From Schistosoma haematobium (lineage: Eukaryota > Platyhelminthes > Trematoda > Strigeidida > Schistosomatidae), in contig NW_026137051.1 in NCBI RefSeq assembly GCF_000699445.3, forward strand, positions 17,326 to 81,325: a DNA stretch of 64,000 nt, read 5' to 3'. Under the pieces are notes generated by a model, which had not been told where the DNA came from, did no database searches, and saw only the letters and a list, made by a program, of their open reading frames with translations. The position numbers were made by a program, and so were the translations under genes. Shown piece after piece: positions 43,490-54,321 of the stretch; position 1 is the stretch's first letter, and each line of letters starts with the position of its first letter.

Positions 43490-43795
43490 CGAATGGGGAA
43501 GTCACTAGTATTGTGAAATAAAATTATCAATATATGTGTTACGGATACCCAGACATCTATTTCTGTGTACGTACTAAGCTGGAGTGATATCATATTGAGA
43601 TAAGATGGTGGTTTGAAGTAGTCAATAGGAACCCCTTGACCTAGGTTTCGTGCTACTTGGCACTTGTCAGCAATGTGTACCTGTAATCTTGAGTAGACTG
43701 ATGCTCCCTGGCAGATTCGACCCCATGACACCCAGCTTCATAGTTAGAGACGTAACCACTGAGCTATCCGGGCCTCGACCGACCTCCTGTATGAC
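43490..43795 (-). mobile_element. tRNA-like SINE of a third type with degenerate hammerhead
   Basis: In reverse complement the head reads CCCGGATAGCTCAGTGGTTA (A-box type), then GGGGTCGAATCTG (B-box type). After ~35 bp comes GCTGACAAGTGCC, loop, GCACGAAACC, TAGGTC. This is a hammerhead-like order with a perfect 4-bp stem II (GTGC/GCAC), GAAAC, and GTC at the cleavage position. The first box (CTGACAA) has one core mismatch. I recognise no name for this family. Confidence 0.6.
43634..43690 (-). ncRNA. Degenerate hammerhead-like motif
   Basis: Core boxes CTGACAA (G to A relative to CUGANGA) and GAAAC, stem II GTGC/GCAC, stem III ACC/GGT, then GTC. Stem I pairing is weak. It is probably inactive, but its layout is that of the other SINE hammerheads. 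Confidence 0.5.
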
Positions 43796-43799
43796 TGAA

Positions 43800-44387
43800 A
43801 TGTATTTACAATTGATTGATCATTGAGTAGTGATCAATGCCATTTATGTCAGTTGGATTTTAGTGCAGATCGAATCTTATCGATCAAGTTGTATAGTGCA
43901 CGTTATGTCGAATCACCTAGACTGATGGCCACATTACAAATTGGTCGATAGGATTCAATCTGTACTAAGAAGGACCTGACATACATAACATTGATCATCA
44001 CCCAATGATCAATCGATTGTAATATTTTGTCTTATTGAACATTAACTAGGAACATCGTAAGACATAGAGTTGATCACAGAAAATTATAAATAGTCATTTG
44101 AAAACTTGTAAGAACTTTGAAATAATAATTAACTTAACTGTTAAAATGGAAATGAACTTTCATGAAGCAAATGCATTCACCTCTTCTCTTTTACATCTTG
44201 AATCTTTCATTTATTCAAACGCTTATTTCTCCCTACTCTTACCAGTGTTTTTATTAGGAAAGTATTTTGTTTGTAATAATATTCACATTGCACTGTAGTT
44301 ACGACCCTGGTATGAAAACTCAATCATTCAATTCCTTGTTAAATTCACATCTGTATCATTTGAAGAAGTAATAACTCAACAATTCCT
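43800..44387. other. Intronic sequence with no recognised feature
   Basis: It contains a long imperfect palindromic stretch (GATCAATGCCATTTATGTC onward and CATAACATTGATCATCACC, about 43828-44000). This may be the ends of an unknown small element. Confidence 0.35.
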
Positions 44388-44913
44388 ATTATGACTTTAT
44401 ATCCGGCTAGTTATCATGTGATTTATCCACCAATCAAAATACGACTTATACAATCTTCGCACTGTGCCAAAACCAATGACGTTCGACTGGTATAGGCAGT
44501 CTGGCGTCCTTATTGGTCTTATATCCGCCTAGTCCATCCACTTGAGTCCAGAACACCAATATCAGCTTCCTCTATGCAAATCGAATCGAATCATTTGTTT
44601 CACACATACTGGGGTTTATAAATCAATCAAACGGACTGCGACGGAGCATAAAATAGGAAATAACATTCATACACATTAACGCCAAAATGTGACTATGAAT
44701 GTAGGAGGCAGTAGTTAATAAACTGAACATAGATTAAGAATCGTAAATCGTACAATAATAATATATAGGTTAAAATAAAGCTGTTAACAAGGGGAATATA
44801 GATATACACAGTCTAGTTACTGAATATTTATATCATAAGAATATATAAATAATATTAGTGCATTAATAGGTCTCAGAAGTTACTGGTGACTTATTCTTTT
44901 CTCGGATATAACA
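44388..44913 (+). mobile_element. LTR-like repeat, same family as 46449
   Basis: It aligns along its length with the solo LTR at 46449 (GGCTAGTTATCA, then CATAAAATAGGAAATAACAT and ACACAGTCTAGTTACTGAATA), ending GGATATAACA. The first bases are altered, and no target duplication is evident. Confidence 0.65.
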
Positions 44914-44936
44914 TAGGGGAGTGGCAACATCTTGAT

Positions 44937-45105
44937 TCACATGGGCTCCAATATCCCAAGGAAACAAATGGCATATGAATCAATTATTGGTAACCAGCTA
45001 ACATGAGACCACATTCTTGTGGATTAGAGCTTTAGGTTAAAGGCTCTGGTTATGACCCCTGAGAAACCCACCTGCTTCAGTTAGGGAACTCGAACATTCG
45101 ATTTA
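44937..45105 (+). repeat. IR-A fragment
   Basis: Internal part of IR-A (ACATGGGCTCCAATATCCC, then GGTTATGACCCCTGAGAAA), lying between two LTR-family pieces. The LTR-family 3' end is repeated at 45115-45210. Confidence 0.55.
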
Positions 45106-45114
45106 TATCCAATT

Positions 45115-45210
45115 ATTGAATGGTTATATCATAAGAATGTATGGATAATATTAGTCAATTAATTTGTCTCAGACGGTACTCGTGATTTTATCTTCGCTCG
45201 GATATAACAA
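45115..45210 (+). mobile_element. LTR-family 3' end fragment
   Basis: About 95 bp matching the last part of 44388-44913, ending TCGCTCGGATATAACA. A similar end is at 58818-58880. Confidence 0.6.
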
Positions 45211-45489
45211 ATCCTACTCACTTTTTCTCAAAAAGTTTGATTGTTTTCTTTCAACTTTTAAACATCACTAAATAATTTATCAATACATGGTTAACTTATT
45301 CTATAACCTGAAGTTAACATGAAATAAAATCGTAAATCATAGATATGAACAATTGACGAATCTCACAAAAGACGAAACATGCGTTAAATTAGATTTCACT
45401 ATGTTGATCAATTCATAAATCATTCATTTTCTTTTGTTTTAATAAAATTCTCCATCTCTCTCTCTTTCTCACTCTCTTTCTTTCTTTAG

Positions 45490-45898
45490 ATAATCTAATA
45501 CAAATGATAAAAGATCATTCTCCATTAGATCACACTTTGTTATTAGATCCATCTCAAATTTATATTTTAAAATTCCCACCAGAATTAAATCGTACACTTT
45601 ATCCAATTCAATTAATGAATTTAAACAAATTCTATCATCATTTTAATGAGATTGAATGTAAACGTATTGAACAAGTTCAATCTATTATGAATTCTTATTC
45701 AATGAATCCATGGTTTATTCTAGAATATTCTTTAAAACAAATTCAATGTTTATCTTATAAAAATTTAAATGACATTTTAAAATTCAAATATCAATTATTT
45801 AATGATTATTTAAAAAATTTAAAATTTGAAGATTTAAATTTAAAAAAAAACAAAATCAATATAAACAAAATTATATTGATTTATTGAAAATGATTCAA
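45490..45898 (+). CDS. ADGB: Androglobin-like exon with a one-base frame break in an A run
   Basis: Acceptor TCTTTCTTTCTTTAG and donor ATTCAA|GTAAGT bound the exon. It encodes IYILKFPPELNRTLYPIQLM, then HFNEIECKRIEQVQS and a Lys-rich helix. The frame entering the exon ends at a stop after IILIY. With one extra A in the A9 run at 45842-45850 the frame stays open (LLKMIQ) and meets the donor in phase 0, as the exon at 47790 requires. This suggests an indel in the sequence or in the sampled allele. The helical, charged tail fits the predicted C-terminal coiled region of androglobin. Confidence 0.78.
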
Positions 45899-45934
45899 GT
45901 AAGTATTAATAATCATTGTGATTAATATAATATA

Positions 45935-46010
45935 ACAACTAATTGATGAATGAGTCAATCAAAGGTGTTTAAAAGAGATTTCAAGGTTACGATGCGAATT
46001 TCAGTGCTTG
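45935..46010 (-). mobile_element. Merlin-related end fragment
   Basis: GATGAATGAGTCAATCAAAGG, then TTTCAAGGTTACG, equals the reverse of the right end of the family. Confidence 0.5.
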
Positions 46011-46155
46011 ATGCTTTTCGTTCTTTCAAGTTCGTAAACAACAGTGAGTAGGACTTCCCTGACAGTGGCTGTGTACGCGTGACCATATGAGCGCATTTCG
46101 AGATGGAGAGTGGACTATACCCACCCTCGGCCATAACAGGGCATTCATGGGCAAT
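46010..46155 (-). repeat. IR-A fragment
   Basis: TTTCGTTCTTTCAAGTTCG to CTCGGCCATAACAGGGCAT, the end of IR-A opposite its T-rich terminus. Confidence 0.55.
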
Positions 46156-46249
46156 ATTACAGTTAAACACAAAAAATACCTGTCAATTTTAAAAGACTAC
46201 GATCATTTATCCATACAGATTAACCTTAATATACTACTGAAGTCAATGG

Positions 46250-47053
46250 TGCAACTATAATTTATGGACAACCTCTAAGAAACGCTAAAATGACCTTGAC
46301 AATATTCACCTATTTACTAAGGTTAAATGGCAGTTATAATATAGTTTGAGGAATGAGGATTAGCACTTACAGTCGAATGTTAGACTTGGGAACTAGATTT
46401 AGTATTTTCATCATGAATAGACACCAGCTATAATATCAAAATGGTATTTGTTATGTCTTTATGCTGGGCTAGTTATCACGTGATCTATTCGACAATCAAA
46501 ATATGACTTATTCGCCCGTGTACTGTACTAAACTAACGACATCCAACCAGTCTGATCAGCCTATCGTCCTAATGGTTCGTTGTTCGTTTAACCCGTTCAG
46601 CTGAGTCCAGAATGCCAACTACAGCCTCCACTACGCGAATCATTCATTTCAGACATTCTGAGTTTATATATCAAACAAACACACTGCAACACACCATAAA
46701 ATAGGAAATAACATACACAATAACGTCAAAAATGTGGCTATGAACGTGGAAGGCACTGGTTAATAAACTGAACATAGCTTAAGAACAATAAACCATATAC
46801 TAATGATCTAAAGGTTGAAATGAAGCTTATAACAGGGAAATATGGATATACACAGTCTAGTTACTGAATATCTATACCACAAGAATATATAAATAATATT
46901 AGTCCATTAATAGATCTCAAACGCTACTCGTAATGTAATGTTCACTTGGATATAACAGTATTTAACCAAATCAATGAATGAATTTCATGTCAAAATCCAA
47001 CATTTTCCATACTTAACTCCAAATGAGTCGTCTATAAATTATAATCTCACCAG
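46250..47053 (+). mobile_element. Merlin-related element interrupted by a solo LTR
   Basis: The left end (ATAATTTATGGACAACC) and right end (GTCGTCTATAAATTATAATC, ending TCACC at 47053) are family termini. The 46449-46957 LTR lies in the middle and splits the family block between TATCAAAATG and TTTAACCAAAT. Confidence 0.6.
46449..46957 (+). mobile_element. Solo LTR with perfect 5-bp duplication
   Basis: TGTTATGTC to GGATATAACA (TGTTAT/ATAACA inverted ends), flanked by GTATT on both sides (46444-46448 and 46958-46962). No internal element sequence remains, as expected after LTR-LTR recombination. The order of insertion is clear: the Merlin-related copy came first and the LTR element second. 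Confidence 0.85.
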
Positions 47054-47280
47054 TTTTTGTTTTATTACATATTCTAGATGAAGTTTACTTCAGTAAAGTA
47101 AATCATTTGACTATGAAGATTTCGTCGCTTTTCTGGACGTTATCATCAGTAATGAAATGTTCGCATTTCTCCACATATAACTCATAGCTTATTCGTGTAG
47201 ATCTTCATGTTGATTAGTTTCTAGTTGATCTTCAACTCATCATTATTTACTTTTTTAATATTTTGATTATATCTCTTATT

Positions 47281-47700
47281 GACGAGACTCTATGGAAGAC
47301 CTTTGAACGAATCTTGAATGTACTTCATAAATATATATATATATATATTACAAAAAAACCCAAAGAATTAAAGTGGTTCGAAGACTAATCGTGATTTGAA
47401 AAAGTTTCAGAGGTACTGAAATAATAGTACATACGATAGAGGGACTCATCCATATGGCTCTATAATAGTCGACCTCTCGAGCCATGATAGGGTCGTAAGA
47501 ACTTTTCTGGCTTCGACCACATAACTTCAATATTGTCAGTGAGTACTCCAGTTGTAGGGTCCACAAAATAACGCTTGTAAATAACGACATGATGCACACA
47601 TCCAAGTTTGTGCAGGTTTCCGTAGGCATCAGGTACTGAAAATAGCGCCATCACCATGAAATCCTTTAACGCTTCTAATTGACTCGTCTCATTTGGTTTG
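47281..47700 (-). mobile_element. Merlin-type transposon, decayed
   Basis: The left edge reads GACGAGACTCTATGG and the right edge AATTGACTCGTCTCA, degenerate versions of the family termini. The minus strand 47348-47660 encodes transposase pieces: NLHKLGCVHHVVIYKRYFVD, then LTDNIEVMW. Confidence 0.7.
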
Positions 47701-47789
47701 GATATTTATTGTTCAATAATATGTACTTAGGATTGTGTTATTTTCATTCTGTTCTTCTTATTTTTTCTTTTCTTTTTTAAAATCAATAG

Positions 47790-48045
47790 TTCGCCACTGA
47801 TGAAGCACATTATAAATACTACGAAATGTGTATGAATTATAGAAATATCATAATAAAACAATATAAAATTGATAAAGAAGCATCATGCAATCAAACAATG
47901 ATTGAACATGATAATACAGAACCAATTCTAAATCGAATTGAAAATATAAAAAAGCACAAGAATTAAATCATCAAGAAGTTCAAAATCTAGTTCAAAAAGT
48001 CGATCGAATTCGAATCAACGAAGAAATTGAAAGAAAAATAAATAA
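47790..48045 (+). CDS. ADGB: Androglobin-like last visible exon, end uncertain
   Basis: Acceptor TTTTAAAATCAATAG; phase 0 entry. It encodes FATDEAHYKYYEMCMNYR, then QYKIDKEASCNQTMIEHD and NRIENIKK, a charged helical tail. As written the frame stops at 47964-47966. Adding one A in the short A run at 47947-47953 would keep it open through AQELNHQEVQNLVQKVDRIR and INEEIERKIN, which looks like genuine coiled-coil sequence. An AATAAA at 48037-48042 could be the poly(A) signal if the written stop is real. The true C-terminus is not settled. Confidence 0.65.
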
Positions 48046-48129
48046 TTCTTTGTTTTACTCTCTTGTTTTTTCTACTTCTCCCCACCTCCCGTCGTCGTCG
48101 TCGTCGTTAATAAATTGTTATATCACTGA

Positions 48130-48310
48130 TCGAAATCATGAGTCAATTGGAGCTAGATCAGCATGGAAAACCTGGAAACACTGGACGGCCGTTACGTCCT
48201 TGTATGAGACACCTCAGTAGCAGTGCGCATCCACGATCCCTCACCCCGTGAGGTTCGAACCCATGACCTATCAGTCTCATGCCAGGCGCTTAGCCAACTA
48301 AACCATGATG
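48130..48310 (-). mobile_element. SINE2, minus arm
   Basis: Tail to A box in reverse, with a small insertion in the hammerhead (CTACTGAGG). A plus-strand SINE2 tail (48305-48385, GATGGTCTAGCTTCAATTG) follows directly, giving another inverted pair. A (GTC)n run at 48090-48108 precedes it. Confidence 0.65.
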
Positions 48311-48509
48311 GTCTAGCTTCAATTGACTCATGATTTCAATCAGTGAAATTTCTAAAAATCTCCACAAAACCCCTTCTGATATATTGTTATATGTTTAGAA
48401 AATTATATATATATAATTCGTTAGAGTCTATAACAGAGTAAGACCTAATAGTATGACTGGTTAGTATCGATAAGATTTCTCGCCTCGGAAGATTTGACCC
48501 CAGGACATA

Positions 48510-48680
48510 TTAGTCTCTGGATTGTGGATACGCAGTGTTGAGGAGTCCCATAATAGGACAAAATGGCTATCCAATGCTTTCATGTTTGTCATGGTGGTTT
48601 AGCTTCAATTGATTCATGAATTCAACTATTGAAATTACCAAAATATTCACAAGGACTCCTTCTTATAGTTTTTTATTGAC
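48510..48680 (+). mobile_element. SINE2, degenerate
   Basis: Hammerhead remnant (TTGAGGAGTCCCATAATAGG, then AAAATGGCTATCCAATGC) and tail. Core changes make it inactive. Confidence 0.6.
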
Positions 48681-48694
48681 ATATATAATTATCG

Positions 48695-49460
48695 GTTCAA
48701 ATTACAATACCTCATTAGCACAAAAACACGAACACAGGATTAATAAAAGTAGCTAATTCAACAGTATTAATATATAAAAGAAAGATTTTATGTAAGGATA
48801 TAGCGCAGAAAGAAAGAATTAGTTGGTACAAAGAAAGATATGGAGCGATTTCAATCTCACAGTTTAAGGGTAGACAGAGTGTGTATACACCCATACCATT
48901 GTGGTCGATTGATTCTGAGTTATGTCACCCACAATCTCCAACCATTGGTTATGATAGTGACACGGACACCAACCAAGTAGTCTGTATTTACCAAAATGGC
49001 TCACACCAGAATTTAGTGATTTAAAGGAGTGACGCCAAGTTTTCGTTTGGCCACCCCTAACTTCGTTCCAACCATTCCAAACACTAGTCAACATTGCACG
49101 TTGTGGTAATCAGTGTTCATGCATACGTAACACGTGAGCCAACAATCTCAGTTGATGAAGATTCATAACCTCATCAACTGATTCACCATCATCCCCTAAT
49201 ACCCTGCGTCTAACCTCACTATTATTTACCCGATGATCGCAGCAGATAACAGCAATATTTCTAAGGCATCTGTGGTCAGATACTAGTAGCTTTCGAGTAT
49301 CTTCTATAATTAATGGCCACATTTCGCAGCCATAATGTAGAACAGAACGAACTGCTGCACAGCATATTTGACCCTTAATTGATAGACAAATAGCTCTCCT
49401 TTGCCTGAGGTGACATAAGTTGGCAAAGGCCAAACGAGCTTTCTGAATCCGTGCTGAGAT
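48695..49460 (-). mobile_element. RTE-like family B, 3' half
   Basis: Minus-strand frames 49110-49433 (SVLHYGCEMWPLIIEDTRKL, then HQLRLLAHVLRMHEH) and 48864-49094 (KYRLLGWCPCHYHNQWLE) represent the C-terminal domain, with a frameshift between them. It borders the LTR element that starts near 49480. Confidence 0.75.
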
Positions 49461-49506
49461 TTAGCATGTTTTTGATTCGGTTGAACGTTTGTTCGGCAGT
49501 CTCAGT

Positions 49507-50348
49507 TCAGGTAAACTTGGTGTTGCACAACATTTTATATAGGGGTGCTGCTATTTCTTTGAAATTCTTGACAAACCGACTGTAGAACGCCGGTCTTCCC
49601 AGGAGCTGTCTCAACTTCCTTTTCGAATTAGGTACTGCAATATTTTTTATGGTAAGAATTTTCTCCGGCAATGGTTTTATTTCTCCATTTCCCACTTTAT
49701 GTCACAACAGCGTGACGCTATTTCTCGCTATCGGCGACCTGTTCTTAATTATTCGAAGTCCAAATTCGTCAATTCGCTTTAAGACCGCTTCCACGTGCTT
49801 GACATGATCTGTTTCTGTCTGACTGTACACAACTACATCGTCGCCATATACCTCGACATTATCTAGATTCTTGAGCAGTAGTGTCATTGATCTTCTGAAC
49901 GTGAACGGTGCACCCGTCAACCCGAACGGCATTTGTTTAAACTGATACTGTTTATCACGTACATTAAACGCTGTCTTGCTCCGATCGCTCTGTTTTATGA
50001 GCACTTGCCAATAGCCTGGCCGTAAATCCAGCACTGTAAACACCGCGACATTGTGTAGTCGATCTAATGTTTCCACCACTGTTGGTATTGCACAAGGTTT
50101 CATGTCTCTTATATTATTCAATTCTCTGAAGTCGACACAAAATCTATACTTTCCATTTGGTTTCTTTACCAAGAGTACCGGTGAACTGTCCGCTTCCTCA
50201 TTTATACCTTCTTTCAACATTTCCTGCACCTGACGATTTACCTCAGCCTCTAAATGCACCGGGACACGACGTGTTGCAAATATATTTACTCGGTGGTTGT
50301 TTATCGGGATTTCGTGCTTTATTTTGTCACAAAATACATACGGCTCCC
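49507..50348 (-). pseudogene. Gypsy-type reverse transcriptase of the outer element
   Basis: It carries RVPVHLEAEVNRQVQEMLKE, SPVLLVKKPNGKYRFCVDFR, FTVLDLRPGYWQVLIKQSD, QMPFGLTGAPFTF and VEVYGDDVVVYS (the YxDD box), then a connection segment, RQLLGRPAFYSRFVKNFKEI. This order is that of Ty3/Gypsy pol. A frame break lies near 49700. It is cut off soon after the connection segment. Confidence 0.88.
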
Positions 50349-50730
50349 TGCTGGGGTGATACAGAAGTCGCTCGCAAAGGACAAGCAAGCATCAAGAAAC
50401 ACTAAGAAGTGTTTCGTCCAATCAGCGTTCATTTGGAGTTTTGACCAAAAATATCAAGGTAGCTAAACGTCACGTGCGGAAGCTCTGATTGGCTGGCTAC
50501 TACACTGCTACTATGTTTAGTAGCGTTCCAGAATATTCCAGCAACACAAGGACATTTAGATATATTATAAAAACCCTATATTTTCTGTAATAAAATGAAC
50601 CTTGGGATAAAGTATTTTCTCTCATACTTGTGTCTTCTCTCTGGTGTTCAAGTCGCTGTGTAGTTCTAGACTGCAGGTTACCGGAATAGCTTAGGAAACT
50701 AATAAAGCGTTCAATCCACACGACTTATCA
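50349..50730 (+). mobile_element. 5' LTR of the inner Gypsy-type element
   Basis: 382 bp from TGCTGGGGTG to GACTTATCA, with ATTATAAAAACCC as a likely promoter box and AATAAAGCG near its end. It differs from the 3' LTR at only about three positions by eye. GTGGCGACGGGG right after it is a plausible primer-binding region. Confidence 0.9.
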
Positions 50731-50742
50731 GTGGCGACGGGG

Positions 50743-51696
50743 ATGAAAACTACAGTGAATATTTCCTTGGAGCAATTAGAAGCCTATATGATGCGTCAAG
50801 AAAAGAGGTTTGAAGGGTCGCAAGTTAGAATCATGGAAACCCTGATGCAGAAATTCTGCCTGTCCGAGAGAAACCCTGCTTCTAGTGAATCACAAGTATC
50901 ACATATTGATTCAGTCATTAACGCCATCCATGAATTTAGTTTTGATGGTGTAGCAGGTGTAACTTTCGAGTCGTGGTTTAAGAAGTATAAAGACTTGTTT
51001 TACATTGATCTTTGCAAACTGGATGATGCTTCAAAAATCAGAATACTTCCTAGAAAACTTGGGACTATGGAACATGAACGCTATAGCGACTTCATTCTTC
51101 CGACGAATCCACGAGATTTGAGTTTTGATGATACAGTCAAAACCCTGTCCCAAATCTTCGGAGAACAATCATCTCCATTTAATATCCGTTACCAGTGCTT
51201 CAAGTTAACGAAAGAACCAGGAGATGACTGGGTGAACCATGCAGGAACTGTGAACCGAGAATGTGAAAGGTTCAGATTGTCGTCCATGTCTGAAGATCAG
51301 TTTAAATGCTTAGTATTTATCTGCAGCCTGCGTCCACCCGAGGATGCCGATATCCGAACCAGAATCCTAAGCAAACTCGAACACTGCCCTACTATGACCC
51401 TGCAGGAAGTGACTACCGAGTGCCAAATGTTAGTAAACTTGAAGCATGATACCTCAATGGTAGAAAACGGTAACTGTTTCCATAACGTCAATGCAGTCAA
51501 GAGGAAAGTTTTTAAGGTTCCTTTACCCATAATTTTCGAAATAACAGCGACAAACCATCATCTCTATGCTGAGCATATAGAGGTTGGCACTATAAGAGGT
51601 TTTGCCCATATGAAGAACATCGTTGCAGCAGATGTCATCGGAAGGGGCATAAAGAAAACTGCTGCAGAAAAAGAACCCATAAACGACATTCTTTGA
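50743..51696 (+). pseudogene. Gag of the inner element
   Basis: The frame is open from an ATG at 50743: LEQLEAYMMRQEKRFEGSQ at the N-terminus, FDGVAGVTFESWFKKYKDLF, DDWVNHAGTVNRECERFRLS, then CSLRPPEDADIRTRILSKLE. The expected zinc knuckle (CSRCHRKGHKENCC) is present only in another frame at about 51620-51670, so a frameshift separates it from gag. Confidence 0.85.
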
Positions 51697-53930
51697 AGCC
51701 CTACTCGAAGAAATACAGATATGGTGCTCCAACCAACAAGATATTGGTATCACATATCGGAGCACGAAGTTGCCACCAAAGAAAGTATGTGACCTTGAAT
51801 ATTATTAAACACCGTACCCGCCTTCAGCTTGATACAGCTTCTGATATTACTCTAATCAGCCCAGAAACATGGAAGAACATTGGAAGACTCACAGTTTTCT
51901 CAACAACACAGCTGGCACACAGTGCATCTGGGGGAAGTTAAATATTGTTGGAGAACTGCCATGCACTGTTTCTAAAGGTACTGTAACAACAAATGCAACA
52001 GTATATCTTACAAAGAGGCCAGCACTCGACTTAATTGGGTTAGATCTTATAGAAACACTTAAATTAGCAGACCATTCTATTAACAGTATCTGCAGACGAA
52101 TCAGAACAGACAACACCTCAGAGTGGAGCCAGAAAAATGCCATTCTACGAAGACACCAAACTGTGTTTAAAGAAGGATTGGGGGAATGTACGAAGGCCAA
52201 AGCAGTGCTAACTCTAAAACCTGCAGCTACTCCCGTTTTTCGACCTAAAAGACCTGTACCCTATGCTGCTCTTCCAATGGTTGAACAAGAATTACAACGA
52301 CTTCAGCAAGTGGGTGTTATCGAGTCTGTAAACTTCTCGAATTGGGCTGCACCAATAGTGGTGATCAAGAAGTCGAATGGAAGTGTCCGTCTATGTGCAG
52401 ACTACTCTACGGGATTAAATGAACCTCTAGAGTCCCACCAGTATCCGTTGCCCTTACCGGGAGATCTCTTCGCTAAGCTGAACGGTGGCAGATATTTTGC
52501 GAGATCGGACTTATCAGACACATACCTACAAATCCCTGTATCTGATGAAAGCAAAGATCTCTTAACGATCAACACACACAAAGGTCTGTACCGGTATAAC
52601 CGACTACCTTTTGGAGTGAAGACAACGCCCTCTTTTTCCAGCAAATTATGGGTACCATGTTACAAGGTATTCCAGGGGCAGCAGCTTACTTAGACGACAT
52701 CATAATTATGGGAGTAGAAAAATGGACCTGCAGAAGAAACTGGACCAGGTACTAGAACGCATAGCCGATTATGGTTTTCGCCTCCGAGCGGAAAAGTGTG
52801 ACTTCTATATGCAGCAAGTACGGTACCTTGGGATCATAATAGATAAAGATTGAAGACGACCAGATCGAGAGAACATTGAAGCAGTGAAAACAATGCCTAG
52901 ACCCAGGGACATTACTACCCTACGATCATTCTTGGGATTGGTCAGCCATTATGGTACCTTCCTCCCCGATCTCAATCGTCTACGTGCTCCTCTAAACAAC
53001 CTACTACAAAAGAATACAAGATGGGATTGGTCTGCAGACTGCCAAGCGTCTTTCGAGAAGATCAAGCAACTCCTGACTTCCAATCTCTTATTCACACATT
53101 ATGATCCTTTGCTACCGATAGTCGTCGCTTCAGATGCTTCTAACTATGGTGTGGGCGCAGTTATCTCTCACATTTTTCCTGAAGGGTCTGATAAAGCTAT
53201 CTCACACGCTGCCTAATCTTTGACAACGACCGAAAGGAACTATAGTCAGACCGAGAAGGAAGCATCGTCGATTATCTTCGCTGTCAAGAAACTTCACAAG
53301 ATGATATTTGGACGTCAGTTCACCCTATTAACTGACCATAAACCATTACTAGCCATCATCAAGTCGAAGAAAGTTATACCTGTATACACTGCAAATAGAC
53401 TGCAACGTTGGGGAACTGCACTCTTCGATTATGACTTCAAGATCAAGTATCAGCCCACTACTGATTTTGGACAAGCTGACGCTTTATCTAGACTGATTGG
53501 CTCACAAGTAAAACCGGAAGAAGACACTTTGGTGGCAGCAATCGGGACGGAAACAGAAGTACATCGAGTTTTGGAAGACGCAGTTGATGGCCATCAAAGA
53601 AGCCACGGAAAATGACAAGACTTTAAGAGAAGTTAGTGGTTATCTTCTCACCAAGTGCCGAGCCGTCGTTTTCAAGGAGAAATGCTACAATATTTTCGCC
53701 GACGGAACTCACTTATGATGGTCGACTCATGTATTATGTTTGGTGACAGAATTATTGTCCCGAAAGTTTTATGCTATAAGATTCTGAGACGATTCCACAG
53801 CGGTCAACGTGGTATCAATAAGATGAAAGCGTTGGCTCGAAGTTACGCATACTGGCCTATGATGAACCAAGATACCGAAACCAGTATCAAGCTGCAAGTA
53901 GACCCGCAGAAGAGGTTTTGTTTTTCGTAA
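51620..53930 (+). pseudogene. Pol of the inner element, broken and lacking the integrase core
   Basis: In order: protease (LQLDTASDITLISPETW near 51828); RT (NWAAPIVVIKKSNGSVRLC, FARSDLSDTYLQIPVSDES, YNRLPFGVKTTPSF, then AAYLDDIIIMG in another frame near 52680); RNase H (VVASDASNYGVGAVISH, LTDHKPLLAIIKSKK, YQPTTDFGQADALSRL); and the integrase zinc region (RRFHSGQRGINKMKALARSY). At least four frame breaks or stops occur. The frame ends 10 bp before the 3' LTR, so the catalytic integrase core was deleted. Confidence 0.88.
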
Positions 53931-53939
53931 GGTGGGAGG

Positions 53940-54321
53940 TGTTGGGGTGATACAGAAGTCGCTCGCAAAGGACAAGCAAGCATCAAGAAACACTAAGAAG
54001 TGTTTCGTCCAATCAGCGTTCATTTGGAGTTTTGACCAAAAATATCAAGGTAGCTAAACGTCACGTGCGGAAGCTCTGATTGGCTGGCTACTACACTGCT
54101 ACTATGTTTAGTAGCGTTCCAGAATATTCCAGCAACACAAGGACATTTAGATATATTATAAAAACCCTATATTTTCTGTAATAAAATGAACCTTGGGATA
54201 AAGTATTTTCTCTCATACTTGTGTCTTCTCTCTGGTGTTCAAGTCGCTGTGTAGTTCTAGACTGCAGGTTACCGGAATAGCTTAGGAAACTAATATAGCG
54301 TTCAATCCACACGACGTATCA
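53940..54321 (+). mobile_element. 3' LTR of the inner Gypsy-type element
   Basis: 382 bp from TGTTGGGGTG to GACGTATCA. It is preceded by the purine-rich AAGGTGGGAGG, a likely polypurine tract. Confidence 0.9.

Larger units (their letters stand above)
50349..54321 (+). mobile_element. Inner Gypsy-type LTR element nested in the outer one
   Basis: Two 382-bp LTRs bracket a ~3.2-kb interior with gag, protease, RT, RNase H and the start of the integrase. The flanks are CTCCC and CTCTC (4 of 5 equal). Orientation is opposite to the outer element. The family is related to the solo LTR at 16873 and to the gag fragment at 37190. Confidence 0.9.
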
